In this document: one piece after another, positions 52,625-63,372 of the stretch
Position numbering within the stretch: the first letter of the stretch is position 1
Layout: every line of letters begins with the position of its first letter
NCBI GenBank assembly: GCA_035560235.1
Contig: DATMAG010000127.1
Coordinates: forward strand, 1-64,000
Source of the DNA: DASRDU01 sp035560235
GTDB lineage: Bacteria > Acidobacteriota > Blastocatellia > RBC074
Length of the DNA: 64,000 bases
Direction of reading: 5' to 3'
Position numbers and translations under genes: made by a program
Notes under the pieces: generated by a model
Databases searched by the model: none
What the model was told of the DNA's origin: nothing
What the model saw: the letters and a program-made list of their open reading frames with translations, nothing else

Positions 52625-54412
52625 ATGGGACACAAAATACTTCTCGCCGATGACAGTATTACGGTGCAGAAGATCGTCAAGCTGACTTTCTCGGATGAAG
52701 GAATTGAAGTCGTGGCGGTGGGCAATGGCGAACTCGCCCTGCAGCAGTTGATGGACTGGCGGCCTGATCTGGTGATGGCGGATGTGTTTATGCCAGGCCG
52801 GGACGGTTATGAAGTCTGTCAGTTCATCAAAACCAATCCCGAACTGCGCCACATTCCGGTAGTGCTGCTGGTTCACGCCTTCGAACCATTCGATCAGGCG
52901 CGCGCGGCTGAGGTCGGGGCTGATTGTCATCTGACCAAGCCTTTTCATTCCATCCGGACGCTTGTTTCCACGGTCAGAGAACTGACTCAGCGTGATGCAA
53001 AGACAAATCCATCCGCTGATTCAGCGTCGCAGCCGTCAACTTACACCGCTTCGGCTGCCGGAGTTTCCGCGTTTTCTTCAGCCCGGCCCGACGGCTCTGA
53101 GCAGGCATCATACGAGACTGCCCCGCTGTCCTTTGCGACACAGCCGGGGTCAGGGTCAGGTGAGGTCATCAGGCTCAGGTCGCAGCCCGAATCAGAACTG
53201 CCGCCTCCGGCAGTGGCTTTTCAGCCTGCACTGGATCAGGCAGTTCCGGCCTTTCCGTCCGGCGCACAGTTTCCCTCACCGGCCAGGACTGATTTTTCAG
53301 AGTCAGGTCAGCTTCTGACCATCAGCGCAAACGGCGATTTCGGTCAGAACTTCACTGCGCCAGCCGTTGCGCCGGAACCGCTGCCTGAGCCGGAAACCAT
53401 TTCGCTGCTGGCTGTCACAGAAACAAACGAGGTATTGTCGCCTGACATTTTTGCGCCCCTGGCAAAACCTGCCGTTGTCGAGCCGCCTTCCGCAAGTTTT
53501 GCAGAACTCATCAGCCCGGCTGAACCTGTCATCTCCGCGCCCGCATCATTTCAGGATAACGCTGCTCCTGTCGAAGCTGCCGAAGAGGTGCTTGAACTCG
53601 AAGAGGTGCTTCCGCAGACACAGTTCGCCCAGGTGGGCGAGATGGAAATTCTGGCAGAAACAGTGTCACTCCATTCAGGCGCTCCGGCTTCAGTGTCTGA
53701 ATCCGCAGCCGCCTTTGATTCATCGTTCGACCTGATGCCTGAGCCTGAAGCGCTCCCGGTTCTGGCCGAAGTTGCCGATAACACCCGATTCGATTCGTCC
53801 GGTTCCGTCAACACGCCTGAACGCGACGACTCAGCCAGCCGGGTCTTCTCTGGCGATTCGGGAGCTGCCGGTCTTCAGTCTGAAACTGCCGTTTCTGAAA
53901 TTCAGCAAGGCCGGGTGTCAGTTGAAGGAAACATTGCACCGGCAAATCTGTCTGAAATTCCTGTTACCGGCACGAGTTCTTTTTCGACTGATTACGGAGT
54001 CGGCCACGTGCTCGACGAGCCTGAAGCTGCTGACACTGAGATCTTCGCGGGGCAGGGAAGTGACGCCCTGTTCACTGAAACCAGCGAATGCCCGGCGGCA
54101 GAAACATCCGAGGTCAGTTCTGTCGCCGGGAATGCTTCAGCTTCATTTGAACTGCTGAGCGACAGCGCAGGATCGAATGAACCTTTTGCAGACGAGAAGC
54201 AGGACATCGGCGTCGGGCAGGACGTTTCTTCCGGGAAGCTCAATGGCGATCAGATGACCGCACTGTCACTTTCACCCGCGCTGATTGATGAGATCGTCAA
54301 TCGCGTAGTCGCGCGGCTCTCGGAAAAAGCGATTCAGCAGATCGCCTGGGAGGTCGTTCCCGAAATGGCTGAGGTCATCATTCGCAGACAGCTTGCGGAA
54401 AAACAGCACTGA
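52625..54412 (+). CDS. Response regulator with long disordered linker and conserved C-terminal helix
   Basis: The 595-residue protein starts with a receiver domain (acidic pair Asp9/Asp10, phosphorylation site Asp53 in MADVFMPGRD, Lys104 in LTKPF). The usual Thr/Ser after beta-4 is replaced (VVLLVHAFEP). About 430 residues of Ala/Ser/Glu/Pro-rich low-complexity sequence follow. The last 50 residues form an amphipathic segment (LSPALIDEIVNRVVARLSEK, then IAWEVVPEMAEVIIRR). That C-terminal motif resembles tails of receiver proteins in Myxococcota and Acidobacteriota. No kinase is adjacent. Confidence 0.75.
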   Translation: MGHKILLADDSITVQKIVKLTFSDEGIEVVAVGNGELALQQLMDWRPDLVMADVFMPGRDGYEVCQFIKTNPELRHIPVVLLVHAFEPFDQARAAEVGADCHLTKPFHSIRTLVSTVRELTQRDAKTNPSADSASQPSTYTASAAGVSAFSSARPDGSEQASYETAPLSFATQPGSGSGEVIRLRSQPESELPPPAVAFQPALDQAVPAFPSGAQFPSPARTDFSESGQLLTISANGDFGQNFTAPAVAPEPLPEPETISLLAVTETNEVLSPDIFAPLAKPAVVEPPSASFAELISPAEPVISAPASFQDNAAPVEAAEEVLELEEVLPQTQFAQVGEMEILAETVSLHSGAPASVSESAAAFDSSFDLMPEPEALPVLAEVADNTRFDSSGSVNTPERDDSASRVFSGDSGAAGLQSETAVSEIQQGRVSVEGNIAPANLSEIPVTGTSSFSTDYGVGHVLDEPEAADTEIFAGQGSDALFTETSECPAAETSEVSSVAGNASASFELLSDSAGSNEPFADEKQDIGVGQDVSSGKLNGDQMTALSLSPALIDEIVNRVVARLSEKAIQQIAWEVVPEMAEVIIRRQLAEKQH

Positions 54413-54438
54413 ATTGTGCTGACAGCGCTGACAAACAA

Positions 54439-54480
54439 AAGCGCGATTCAGAATGATCCTGAATCGCGCTTCGTTTTTTT
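54439..54480 (+). terminator. Rho-independent terminator after the response regulator
   Basis: Arms 54439-54451 (aagcgcgattcag) and 54459-54471 pair perfectly over 13 bases, followed by cg and seven T. Confidence 0.88.
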
Positions 54481-54523
54481 CACGGGAAATTTCACTGCGA
54501 AGTCTCGCCAGCCTGAGCCGGAT

Positions 54524-55118
54524 TCAGGACAGATTTCCCCGCCTGATCTGTTCGACCAGATAATCGGTCGCCCGCCACGCCACCGCCAGAATTGTCAGCG
54601 TCGGATTCTTTTCAGTCGCTGACGGAAATGAACTGCCGTCAACCACGAAAAGGTTTCTGACTGCGTGCATCTGATTGAAGGCGTTCAGCGCCGATGTTTT
54701 CGGGTCACTTCCCATCCGGCAGGTGCCATGTTCGTGAATCGCTTCGCCCGGCGTGTCGTAACTGCCGCGATTGAAATAAAACACTTCGGCCTTTGCCGCG
54801 TGCAGAATCTGTTCACAGGTGTCGTACATCTCCCGCACCATTTTCATCTCGCTCTCGCCGTAACCGAACACGATCTTCTTTCAAACGGACTTCACCGCAG
54901 CGTGGCGCGGGCGGCGGCTGTTCACCCCGCGCTGCGCGTTCGCGGGCTTCGTAAGGCATCACGTGTGTCCAGAAGGTGCTGCGGTCAAACTTTTCGCCCG
55001 CGTCAAGCACCAGCACATTGATGCCCTGCCGCGTCAGATTCCACGCGGCCATCCCGCCCGAAGCACCGGAACCGATGACGACCACATCATAAACTCTGGG
55101 TGACTTTTTGATCTGCAT
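54524..55118 (-). pseudogene. GMC oxidoreductase remnant with large internal deletion
   Basis: The 5' part (start 55118) encodes the FAD-binding motif of GMC oxidoreductases, VVVIGSGASGGMAAWNL, up to about residue 85. The frame then breaks near 54880, and the 3' part (to 54524) encodes the family's last 110 residues, including EAIHEHGTCRMGSDP and FPSATEKNPTLTILAVAWR. About 350-400 residues of the middle are missing. It cannot form an active enzyme. Confidence 0.85.
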
Positions 55119-55289
55119 CTGCTGCCTCCCGGAATAAGCTGTAGCTGGGCTGCCGCGAAGTGACTTGCTCAGAAATGATGCTCGCGGATACTATCTCAGG
55201 CTGGAATCATTGTGAAGATTACATCTCTGACAGAAACATTCGATGCAGCCCGGCAAAGCAGGCTGCACTTTCCCTGGAGGTAAAAACCT

Positions 55290-55730
55290 ATGCCTTATTC
55301 AGAACTGCTGATCAAACCCATGCGCGAAGACCTGACCCGTGCGGGCGTCAGGGAGACGCGCACGGCCGATGAGGTTGATGACGCCGTCAAAAACACCGCG
55401 GGCACGCTGATGATCGTGGTCAATTCGGTCTGTGGTTGTGCCGCAGGCAAGGCAAGGCCCGGCGTGGTGATGGCGCTTCAGCACGCCGTCAGACCGGATC
55501 AGGTAGTCACGGTCTTTGCAGGCGCGGACATTGAAGCGACTGAACGCGCACGCAGCTATTTCAAGGGCTATCCGCCGTCGTCGCCTTCGATCGGCCTGCT
55601 CCGAAACGGTGAACTCGTCTTTATGATGGAACGCTGGCAGATCGAAGGCAAAGACGCAGCGGAGATCGCCAGCGAATTGAAAGCGGCTTTTGACAAATAC
55701 TGCACGCCGCAGCAGGCGGCAGTCAGTTAA
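55290..55730 (+). CDS. BrxA/BrxB-type bacilliredoxin (YphP/YqiW family)
   Basis: The 146-residue thioredoxin-fold protein has the CGC active site (Cys48-Gly49-Cys50 in NSVCGCAAGKARPG), as in bacilliredoxins that remove bacillithiol from proteins. The remaining family motifs (VFAGADIEATERARSYF, then YPPSSPSIGLLRNGELVFM) are intact. GGAGG lies before the ATG. Bacillithiol production is plausible but not shown here. Confidence 0.92.
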   Translation: MPYSELLIKPMREDLTRAGVRETRTADEVDDAVKNTAGTLMIVVNSVCGCAAGKARPGVVMALQHAVRPDQVVTVFAGADIEATERARSYFKGYPPSSPSIGLLRNGELVFMMERWQIEGKDAAEIASELKAAFDKYCTPQQAAVS

Positions 55731-55837
55731 GCCTGACAGATGGCTGTTTGACCCCTTGTGTCGCGGGCGGCTACACTGCTGCATCTGATTCGGTCGTCAG
55801 GCTGCCCGCCCGGACAGCCATCCTGGATAATCAACTT

Positions 55838-57202
55838 ATGAAGTTCCTGAAATCCATCACTACTCTCTGTCTCTGCCTTATGCTGCTGAGTCTGTGCGTC
55901 GTTCCGGCATCGGCTCAGAAAGACAAAAAGAAAAAGGACAAGGACGCGCCGCAGGAGGTTGTAGCGCCTGCGCCGCCGACGCCTTTCAGCGACGTGAAGC
56001 GCGACACATTGCTCAACGGCCTGCAGGTCGTTTCGCTGGCGCGCAGCAATGATGGCAGGCTGCGCTGCGATCTGGTGCTGCGCAGCGGCGCGATGTTCGA
56101 CCTGGTTTACAAGACCGGGCTGGCAAAACTGACGCAGGAGACGCTGCTCGCCGCCAATCCGAACCTGACCGGGGAACTGGAATCGCTGCAGGCAAAGATG
56201 GAATGGGGCGTCACGTCTGATCACAGCTGGTTTCAGATCGAATCGCCAACGAAGAATTTCGATACCGTGATGGAGATCATCGGACGCCTGCTGGTAGTTG
56301 AAAATATCCGGCAGGACGCCTTCAAACGCGCGCAGCAGGAGCAGCTGACCAGGCTGAAAAACGCTCCGGCGCCGACGCCTGCCGAACGCGCCGATGAAAA
56401 GTTTTACGCTGAAATCTACGGCGTTCATCCTTACAGTCACAATGTTGACGGCACTGAAAAGTCGGTCAGCAATATTCTGTGGGCGGATGTCTATGATTTT
56501 TACCGGCGGTTTTATCTGGCCAACAATGCGGTCGCCATCTTGACCGGAGATATTCGCCAGGATCGCGCAGTCAGCATCTTCAAGGCGTTCTTTGGCGGCT
56601 GGATCAAGGGCGCGCTGGTCCCGATGACTTTTCGTCAGCCCGACCGCACCACGACGCTGAAACTCGTCAGGATCGAAGCTCCAGAAATGTCCACCGTCGA
56701 ACTGCGCGGCGGAGTCATCGGCGTGAAACTCTCGGATCAGGACTTCATTGCCGAATCGCTGCTCGCCCGCGTGCTGGAAGCGCGACTGAAAAAAGAGAAC
56801 CCCGATCTGTCGGCAGGGAGCTTTTCAGTCAAAGCCGTGTCGCGCGCGCTGCCCGGACCGTTTTACATTTCAGCCTCAATCGCCGCTGACCGCGCGCCTG
56901 ACTTTTCGAGAAAAGCGACCGACAGTTTTGCGGCGCTCTCCACTGCGCCCGTCACGGCTGAAGAACTCTCAGCTGCTCAGGCTGCGCTGAAAGCCGAATA
57001 TGCTGCCCGTTCAGTCGAAGATCAGTTGCGCGAAATGGAAATCTTCGCGCTGCCCCGCAATTACGCGCTCAATTTTGCCACCCGCGTCAGTGCCGTCACC
57101 GCCGCCGATTTACAGCGCGTGGCGAAACGCCTGCTCGACGCCAATGCCCTGACCGTAGTGGTGCTGGGCAAAATCAGCGAGCAGCTTAAGTCGCAGATGT
57201 AA
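55838..57202 (+). CDS. M16 family metallopeptidase-like protein lacking the zinc motif
   Basis: The 454-residue secreted protein (signal peptide ending PASAQ) has the two-lobe M16 fold. The N-terminal lobe, where HxxEH should occur, reads YKTGLAKLTQETLLA, so zinc ligands are absent. The later lobe has NNAVAILTGDI and a normal C-terminus. Such members pair with an active subunit in other bacteria; none is adjacent. The ATG at 55838 is the first good start; the frame opens further upstream without support. Confidence 0.8.
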   Translation: MKFLKSITTLCLCLMLLSLCVVPASAQKDKKKKDKDAPQEVVAPAPPTPFSDVKRDTLLNGLQVVSLARSNDGRLRCDLVLRSGAMFDLVYKTGLAKLTQETLLAANPNLTGELESLQAKMEWGVTSDHSWFQIESPTKNFDTVMEIIGRLLVVENIRQDAFKRAQQEQLTRLKNAPAPTPAERADEKFYAEIYGVHPYSHNVDGTEKSVSNILWADVYDFYRRFYLANNAVAILTGDIRQDRAVSIFKAFFGGWIKGALVPMTFRQPDRTTTLKLVRIEAPEMSTVELRGGVIGVKLSDQDFIAESLLARVLEARLKKENPDLSAGSFSVKAVSRALPGPFYISASIAADRAPDFSRKATDSFAALSTAPVTAEELSAAQAALKAEYAARSVEDQLREMEIFALPRNYALNFATRVSAVTAADLQRVAKRLLDANALTVVVLGKISEQLKSQM

Positions 57203-57230
57203 CTTCAGCATCAGTTCAGAAACTTACTCA

Positions 57231-57971
57231 ATGCCGGTTACCGAAAAGACATTGCCGAGTGCAGAGATGAACGCACCGGGCAAGGGCCGTCTGGTGCGCG
57301 AGATGTTTGCTGAAATCGCGCCGCGTTACGACCTGCTCAATCATCTGCTTTCGGGCAATGTGGATCAGCGCTGGCGACGCTTTAGCGCCGCCAGGCTGCG
57401 CGATGTGCTGGCGCGTCCCGGCGCTGTTGCGCTCGATCTGTGCTGCGGCACGGGCGATCTGACGCTTGAACTGTCGCCGCAGGCGCGAGTGATCGGCTGT
57501 GATTTTTGTCATCCGATGCTGGTGCTGGCCGGGCAGAAGGCGCGCGAACGCAGGGCTGCCGGAATCTCGCTGGCTGAAGCCGATGCGCTGCGACTGCCGT
57601 TCGCTGACCAGAGTTTTGACGCCGTGACGATTGCCTTCGGGCTGCGCAATCTGGAACACATCGAAGGCGGCTTGCAGGAGATTCTGCGGGTGCTGAAACC
57701 CGGCGGGCGGGCGGCCGTGCTGGAGTTTTCGCGTCCTGTCGTGCCGGTCTTTCGCCAGCTTTTCGAGTTCTACTTTGCGCGTGTGCTGCCCCGCATCGGA
57801 GCCGCCATTTCAGGCTCGCAGGGCGCATACACCTATCTGCCGGCTTCGGTGCGCAACTTCCCCGATCAGAAAAAACTTGCCGCGCTGATGCAGTCTGCCG
57901 GTTACGTGAATGTGCGTTATCACAACCTGTGGGGCGGCATCGCAGCGCTGCACCTGGGCGAAAGGAAATAA
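57231..57971 (+). CDS. ubiE: Demethylmenaquinone/ubiquinone methyltransferase
   Basis: The 246-residue SAM-dependent methyltransferase has motif I LDLCCGTGDLTLEL, motif II DFCHPMLVLA and the family-specific GLRNLEHIEGGLQEILRVL, then GSQGAYTYLPASVRNFPD. It performs a late C-methylation in quinone synthesis; menaquinone is the likely product in this lineage. The gene follows the M16-like gene by 28 bases. Confidence 0.92.
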   Translation: MPVTEKTLPSAEMNAPGKGRLVREMFAEIAPRYDLLNHLLSGNVDQRWRRFSAARLRDVLARPGAVALDLCCGTGDLTLELSPQARVIGCDFCHPMLVLAGQKARERRAAGISLAEADALRLPFADQSFDAVTIAFGLRNLEHIEGGLQEILRVLKPGGRAAVLEFSRPVVPVFRQLFEFYFARVLPRIGAAISGSQGAYTYLPASVRNFPDQKKLAALMQSAGYVNVRYHNLWGGIAALHLGERK

Positions 57972-58011
57972 ATCGGCGGCAAAGAATCCTCTCCTCTCTG
58001 CCCGAATCAGT

Positions 58012-58017
58012 TATAAT
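58012..58017 (+). promoter_or_regulatory. Consensus -10 element upstream of tldD
   Basis: TATAAT at 58012-58017 has no clear -35. It lies 52 bases before the ATG at 58070 and inside the longer open frame, which supports 58070 as the true start. Confidence 0.35.
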
Positions 58018-58069
58018 CCGGCCTGCGAGTCCCCAATCAGCCCTGACCGACAAACCGAGTGACACCGAG

Positions 58070-59503
58070 ATGATTGCACCATTATCCTTCTTCACCGAGC
58101 ATTTCAACATTACCGTCAGCGACATTGAAAACCTGCTCAGTACGGCACTCTCAAAGGGTGGTGATTATGCTGATCTGTACTTTGAATATTCAGTCAGCAG
58201 CAACATCAACCTCGAAGAGCAGATCATCAAATCAGCCAATCGCTCAGTCACGCAGGGCGTCGGCGTGCGCGTCGTGGCGGGCGAACGCACCGGATACGCT
58301 TACTGCGACGAAATTGACCGCGATGCGATTCGCCGGGCCGCGCTCACCGCCGCGTACATCGCCAGCAGCGAAGCCAGTCCCGGCCCGGTCAATGTTTCAT
58401 CAGCTCATCCGCAGCACAATCTGTATCCGGTCACGCGACAGCTCAGCGATGAACCGCTTGAGCGCAGGATTGAACTGCTGCAGCGCGCTGAAAAGGCGGC
58501 CCGCAGTTATGACCCGCGCATCCGCGAAGTGCAGAGCATCTTTGTCGACAAGCACAAGATCGTGCTGATTGCGACCTCTGACGGGCTGCTGATCGGTGAC
58601 GTGCAGCCGCTCGTGCGGATGAATGTTGTGTGTATTGCCGACGATGACGGCAACCTGCAGCGCGGTTATGCGGGCGGCGGCGGGCGCGACAATCTGGACT
58701 ATTTCGACAAGGTGCGCACGCCGGAATTTTTTGCCACCGAATCGGCCCGCCAGGCCATCGCGCAGCTTGAAGCCATCGAAGCTCCCGCCGGAATGATGGA
58801 AGTCGTGCTTGGCCCCGGCTGGCCCGGTGTGCTGCTGCACGAAGCCGTTGGTCACGGCCTTGAATCCGATTTCAATCGCAAGGGCACTTCGGCCTTTGCC
58901 GGAATGATCGGCCAGCGCGTCGCCAGCGAACTTTGCACCGTCGTTGATGACGGCACTATCCCCGGTCGGCGCGGTTCGCTCAACATTGATGATGAAGGCA
59001 ACCCGACGACACATACGGTGCTGATTGAAAAAGGCATCCTGCGCGGTTATTTGCAGGACAAGCTGAGCGCCGGGCTGACCCGCGCCGCGCTGACCGGCAA
59101 CGGACGCCGCGAAAGTTATCAGCACATCCCGATGCCGCGCATGACCAATACCTACATGCTCAGCGGCGACAGCACACCTGAAGAAATCATTCGCTCGGTC
59201 AGACGCGGCCTGTACGCCATCAATTTCGGCGGCGGGCAGGTTGACATCACCAACGGCAAATTCGTCTTCAGCGCCAGCGAGGCTTATCTGATTGAAGACG
59301 GCAAAATCACCGCGCCGGTCAAGGGCGCAACGCTCATCGGCAACGGCCCGGTGTCGCTGACCAAAGTCACGGCAGTCGGCAACGACCTGCGACTCGATGA
59401 AGGCGTCGGCGTGTGTGGCAAGAACGGCCAGTCAGTACCGGTCGGAGTGGGAATGCCTACGGTCAGAATTTCTGAAATGACTGTCGGCGGAACCAGAGGA
59501 TAA
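58070..59503 (+). CDS. tldD: Metalloprotease TldD
   Basis: The 477-residue protein is the catalytic subunit of the TldD/TldE protease, with the zinc motif HEAVGH at residues 257-262 and the downstream Cys-containing ELCTVVDDGTIPGRRGS. TldD/E trims unfolded peptides and processes microcin-type precursors. The frame is open from 57929, overlapping ubiE; the ATG at 58070 gives the family length and start. TldE follows after 21 bases. Confidence 0.93.
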   Translation: MIAPLSFFTEHFNITVSDIENLLSTALSKGGDYADLYFEYSVSSNINLEEQIIKSANRSVTQGVGVRVVAGERTGYAYCDEIDRDAIRRAALTAAYIASSEASPGPVNVSSAHPQHNLYPVTRQLSDEPLERRIELLQRAEKAARSYDPRIREVQSIFVDKHKIVLIATSDGLLIGDVQPLVRMNVVCIADDDGNLQRGYAGGGGRDNLDYFDKVRTPEFFATESARQAIAQLEAIEAPAGMMEVVLGPGWPGVLLHEAVGHGLESDFNRKGTSAFAGMIGQRVASELCTVVDDGTIPGRRGSLNIDDEGNPTTHTVLIEKGILRGYLQDKLSAGLTRAALTGNGRRESYQHIPMPRMTNTYMLSGDSTPEEIIRSVRRGLYAINFGGGQVDITNGKFVFSASEAYLIEDGKITAPVKGATLIGNGPVSLTKVTAVGNDLRLDEGVGVCGKNGQSVPVGVGMPTVRISEMTVGGTRG

Positions 59504-59524
59504 TTTCTGCAATCCTGATCTCTG

Positions 59525-60886
59525 ATGAGTACACAAATCACAAAGGATTTTCTGTCCGACATCGTCAGCAAAGCCATCCGTCGCGGCGCAACTGAAGCTG
59601 AAGCGATTGCGCTTGAAGACACCGATTTCAACGTTGAAGTCCGGCTCGGTGAAATCGAGAAGCTCGAAGAATCGGCTTCGCGCGGCATCGGGCTGCGCGT
59701 GATTTACGAAGGCCGCCAGGCTTCGGCTTCGACTTCTGATCTTTCGGCGCGGGCGATTGAAGAACTGATTGCGAGCGCGGTTGAGATGGCGCGGCTGACT
59801 TCGGTTGATGATGCGGCGGTGCTGCCTTCGCGTGCGGAACTTTCTGCGGATGGCGGCGTCAGTAGTGACCTCGCGCTTTATGACGAAGCGGTGGCGCAGC
59901 TTCCGACTGAACGCAAAATTGAAATGGCCAGAGTTGCTGAAGCCGCCGCTCGTGGCTTCGATCAGCGCATCACCAATTCTGAAGGCGCGTCCTGTTCGTC
60001 AACCATAGGGCATCTGGTGCTGGTCAACAGTTCAGGCTTTGCGGGCGAATATCGCGGAACGACCTGCAACCTGTCAGTGTCACCGATTGCCCGCGCAGGC
60101 GAACAGATGCAGGTGGCCGGATGGGGCGATTCGCAGCGCAAGCTGGCGGCGCTGGATTCGCCCGAAGAGCTTGGCTGCGAGGCTGCGCGGCGCGCATTGC
60201 GCAAGCTCGGCGCTTCCAGGGTCGCCACGCAGGAAGTGCCGATTGTCTTTGAATCGGGCGCAGCCGAAGAACTGTTGAGCGATTTTTTTGAAGCTGCGAG
60301 CGGTGAAGCGATCTTTCGCCGGGCTTCGTTTCTGGTCGGCAGAATCGGTGAACAGATTGGCGCTGAAAAGCTGACGATTGTTGATGACGGGCGCTTGCCG
60401 GGCGCGCTCGGGTCCCGGCCCTTCGATGGCGAAGGGCTGCCGACGCGCCGCACCGTAGTGGTTGAAAACGGTGTGCTGCGCAACTATCTGCTCAACAGCT
60501 ACACGGCGCGCAAACTCGGCCTGCGTTCAACCGGCAATGCCGTGCGCAGCCTGTCGGGCCTGCCTGGAGTCGGCGTCAGCAATTTCTTCATTGTGCCCGG
60601 CTCACACACGCCTGACGAAATCATCGCTTCGGTGGATAATGGGTTTTACGTGACGGAACTGATCGGCTTCGGCTTCAACCCGGTGACCGGCGATTATTCG
60701 CGTGGCGCGTCAGGCCTGTGGATTGAAAACGGAAAGCTGAGCCAGCCGGTCGAGGAGGTCACAATTGCAGGCAACTTCCGCGAGATGCTGCGCGGAATTG
60801 AAATGATTGGCAACGATCTCCGCTTCAGAGGGAGAATTGCCGCCCCGACCATCAGAATCAACCGGATGATGGTCAGCGGAGACTGA
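59525..60886 (+). CDS. pmbA: Metalloprotease-associated TldE/PmbA
   Basis: The 453-residue homologue lacks the zinc motif, as TldE does, and has the conserved EAIALEDTDFNVEVRLGEIE, GLRVIYEGRQASAST and FFIVPGSHTPDEIIASV segments. It forms the heterodimer with TldD, stabilising the peptide tunnel. The pair is cotranscribed. Confidence 0.92.
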   Translation: MSTQITKDFLSDIVSKAIRRGATEAEAIALEDTDFNVEVRLGEIEKLEESASRGIGLRVIYEGRQASASTSDLSARAIEELIASAVEMARLTSVDDAAVLPSRAELSADGGVSSDLALYDEAVAQLPTERKIEMARVAEAAARGFDQRITNSEGASCSSTIGHLVLVNSSGFAGEYRGTTCNLSVSPIARAGEQMQVAGWGDSQRKLAALDSPEELGCEAARRALRKLGASRVATQEVPIVFESGAAEELLSDFFEAASGEAIFRRASFLVGRIGEQIGAEKLTIVDDGRLPGALGSRPFDGEGLPTRRTVVVENGVLRNYLLNSYTARKLGLRSTGNAVRSLSGLPGVGVSNFFIVPGSHTPDEIIASVDNGFYVTELIGFGFNPVTGDYSRGASGLWIENGKLSQPVEEVTIAGNFREMLRGIEMIGNDLRFRGRIAAPTIRINRMMVSGD

Positions 60887-60986
60887 AAAAACAGAGATCG
60901 CGGACGAGAGGCGGGAACTGGAGAATGTCACCGGAATATCTTCTCCCGACCCGAACTTCGGCCCCGGCTCCCAACCACTGAGCCAT

Positions 60987-61508
60987 ATGTTCGAACCGGA
61001 AACTGCAAACGAAAAGACCGAAGAGCGAAGTCGTTCCCGCCTGATTCTGGGCGTCGGAGCCGTCGCGGCGCTGGTGCTGGCCGTGCTGGTCATCCTCTTC
61101 GCTTCAATGAAACAGCAGCAGGAGTCGCCCTATCTGGACAAGGCTGTGCGCGCGGGCGATCAGGAATTTGAGAAATACAAATCCAGAGTGACGATCACTC
61201 CGCCTGAAAAGCAGGAAGTGCTGGCTCAGGGCAACCTGGTTGGCATGGTGCAGTTCACGGTTCAGGCCGAAATCATCAACAACAGCGACCGCACGCTGAC
61301 CGGAGTTGAAGTCGTCGCCCTCGTCCTCGATCTGCAGGACAAGGTAATTGCGCAGAAGGTCGGCAAGCCGATTCCGCGGCAGAACCCGGAACCGCTCAGA
61401 CCGGGAGAGAAACGACGCTTCTCAATCAAGATTGATGCTCCGGCGAAGTACACCGAGAATGACGTGAAGCAGGTCAAAGTCGAATTGCACGGTCTGCAAT
61501 TTCAGTAA
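60987..61508 (+). CDS. Hypothetical single-pass membrane protein
   Basis: The 173-residue protein has a charged N-terminus, one transmembrane helix (LILGVGAVAALVLAVLVILF) and an extracytoplasmic beta-sandwich-like domain with VQAEIINNSDRTLTGVEVVA, resembling FxLYD-type domains. It follows pmbA by 100 bases and ends at a strong bidirectional terminator. The function is unknown. Confidence 0.65.
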   Translation: MFEPETANEKTEERSRSRLILGVGAVAALVLAVLVILFASMKQQQESPYLDKAVRAGDQEFEKYKSRVTITPPEKQEVLAQGNLVGMVQFTVQAEIINNSDRTLTGVEVVALVLDLQDKVIAQKVGKPIPRQNPEPLRPGEKRRFSIKIDAPAKYTENDVKQVKVELHGLQFQ

Positions 61509-61528
61509 GACGCTTTCAGCCGCACAAA

Positions 61529-61567
61529 AAAGGCGAGCGCGGAATCATACGTTCCGCGCTCGCCTTT
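61529..61567. terminator. Bidirectional terminator
   Basis: Bases 61529-61544 (aaaggcgagcgcggaa) and 61552-61567 pair perfectly over 16 bases with a seven-base loop. The ends supply A/T tails on both strands, between convergent genes. Confidence 0.88.
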
Positions 61568-61589
61568 GTGTTTGCGACCGGATGCCGGT

Positions 61590-62924
<1,335 letters not shown>

Positions 62925-63372
62925 TGTCAATACCTTTCCTGTATCCCGGTGCAAAGGTCTTGTTCCAGCAACAGTCTGCCTCAGGGGGTGAAGGCATCTT
63001 TCTTTCGCCCGTCGCGGCGCAGCGACGGATTTCAGTCTGATTGGGCAGTTGTGGATTTGAGGCAAAAGTGACTGCGTCGAACATGTGGTGGCAAGGTACC
63101 ACCGGGCTCTGTTGTTTAGCATCAGGTCTCACATCGGTCCCAGCAGCCGTGTGGCCCGACGCAATCACTATCGGAATGACCGTCGTACCTGTACAATTGA
63201 AATGCAAGCGCACAGCAGGCTTCCCTCCGAATCTTCCGCTCTGGAAAAAGCCGGGGGCAGGCGCACTCGCAGAGTCTACCAAATCAGCCCGGCTGAAACA
63301 ACCGGGAAGATTTGATGGCAGCTTTGAAATTCAAAAGACAATTTTCATCTCTCACCCGCAGTCAGCAGTCGC
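62925..63372. other. Divergent spacer without recognised gene
   Basis: About 450 bases between the PBP gene and the sensor kinase. Several open frames cross it but none has a ribosome site or family resemblance. No repeat or promoter could be assigned securely. Confidence 0.4.
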
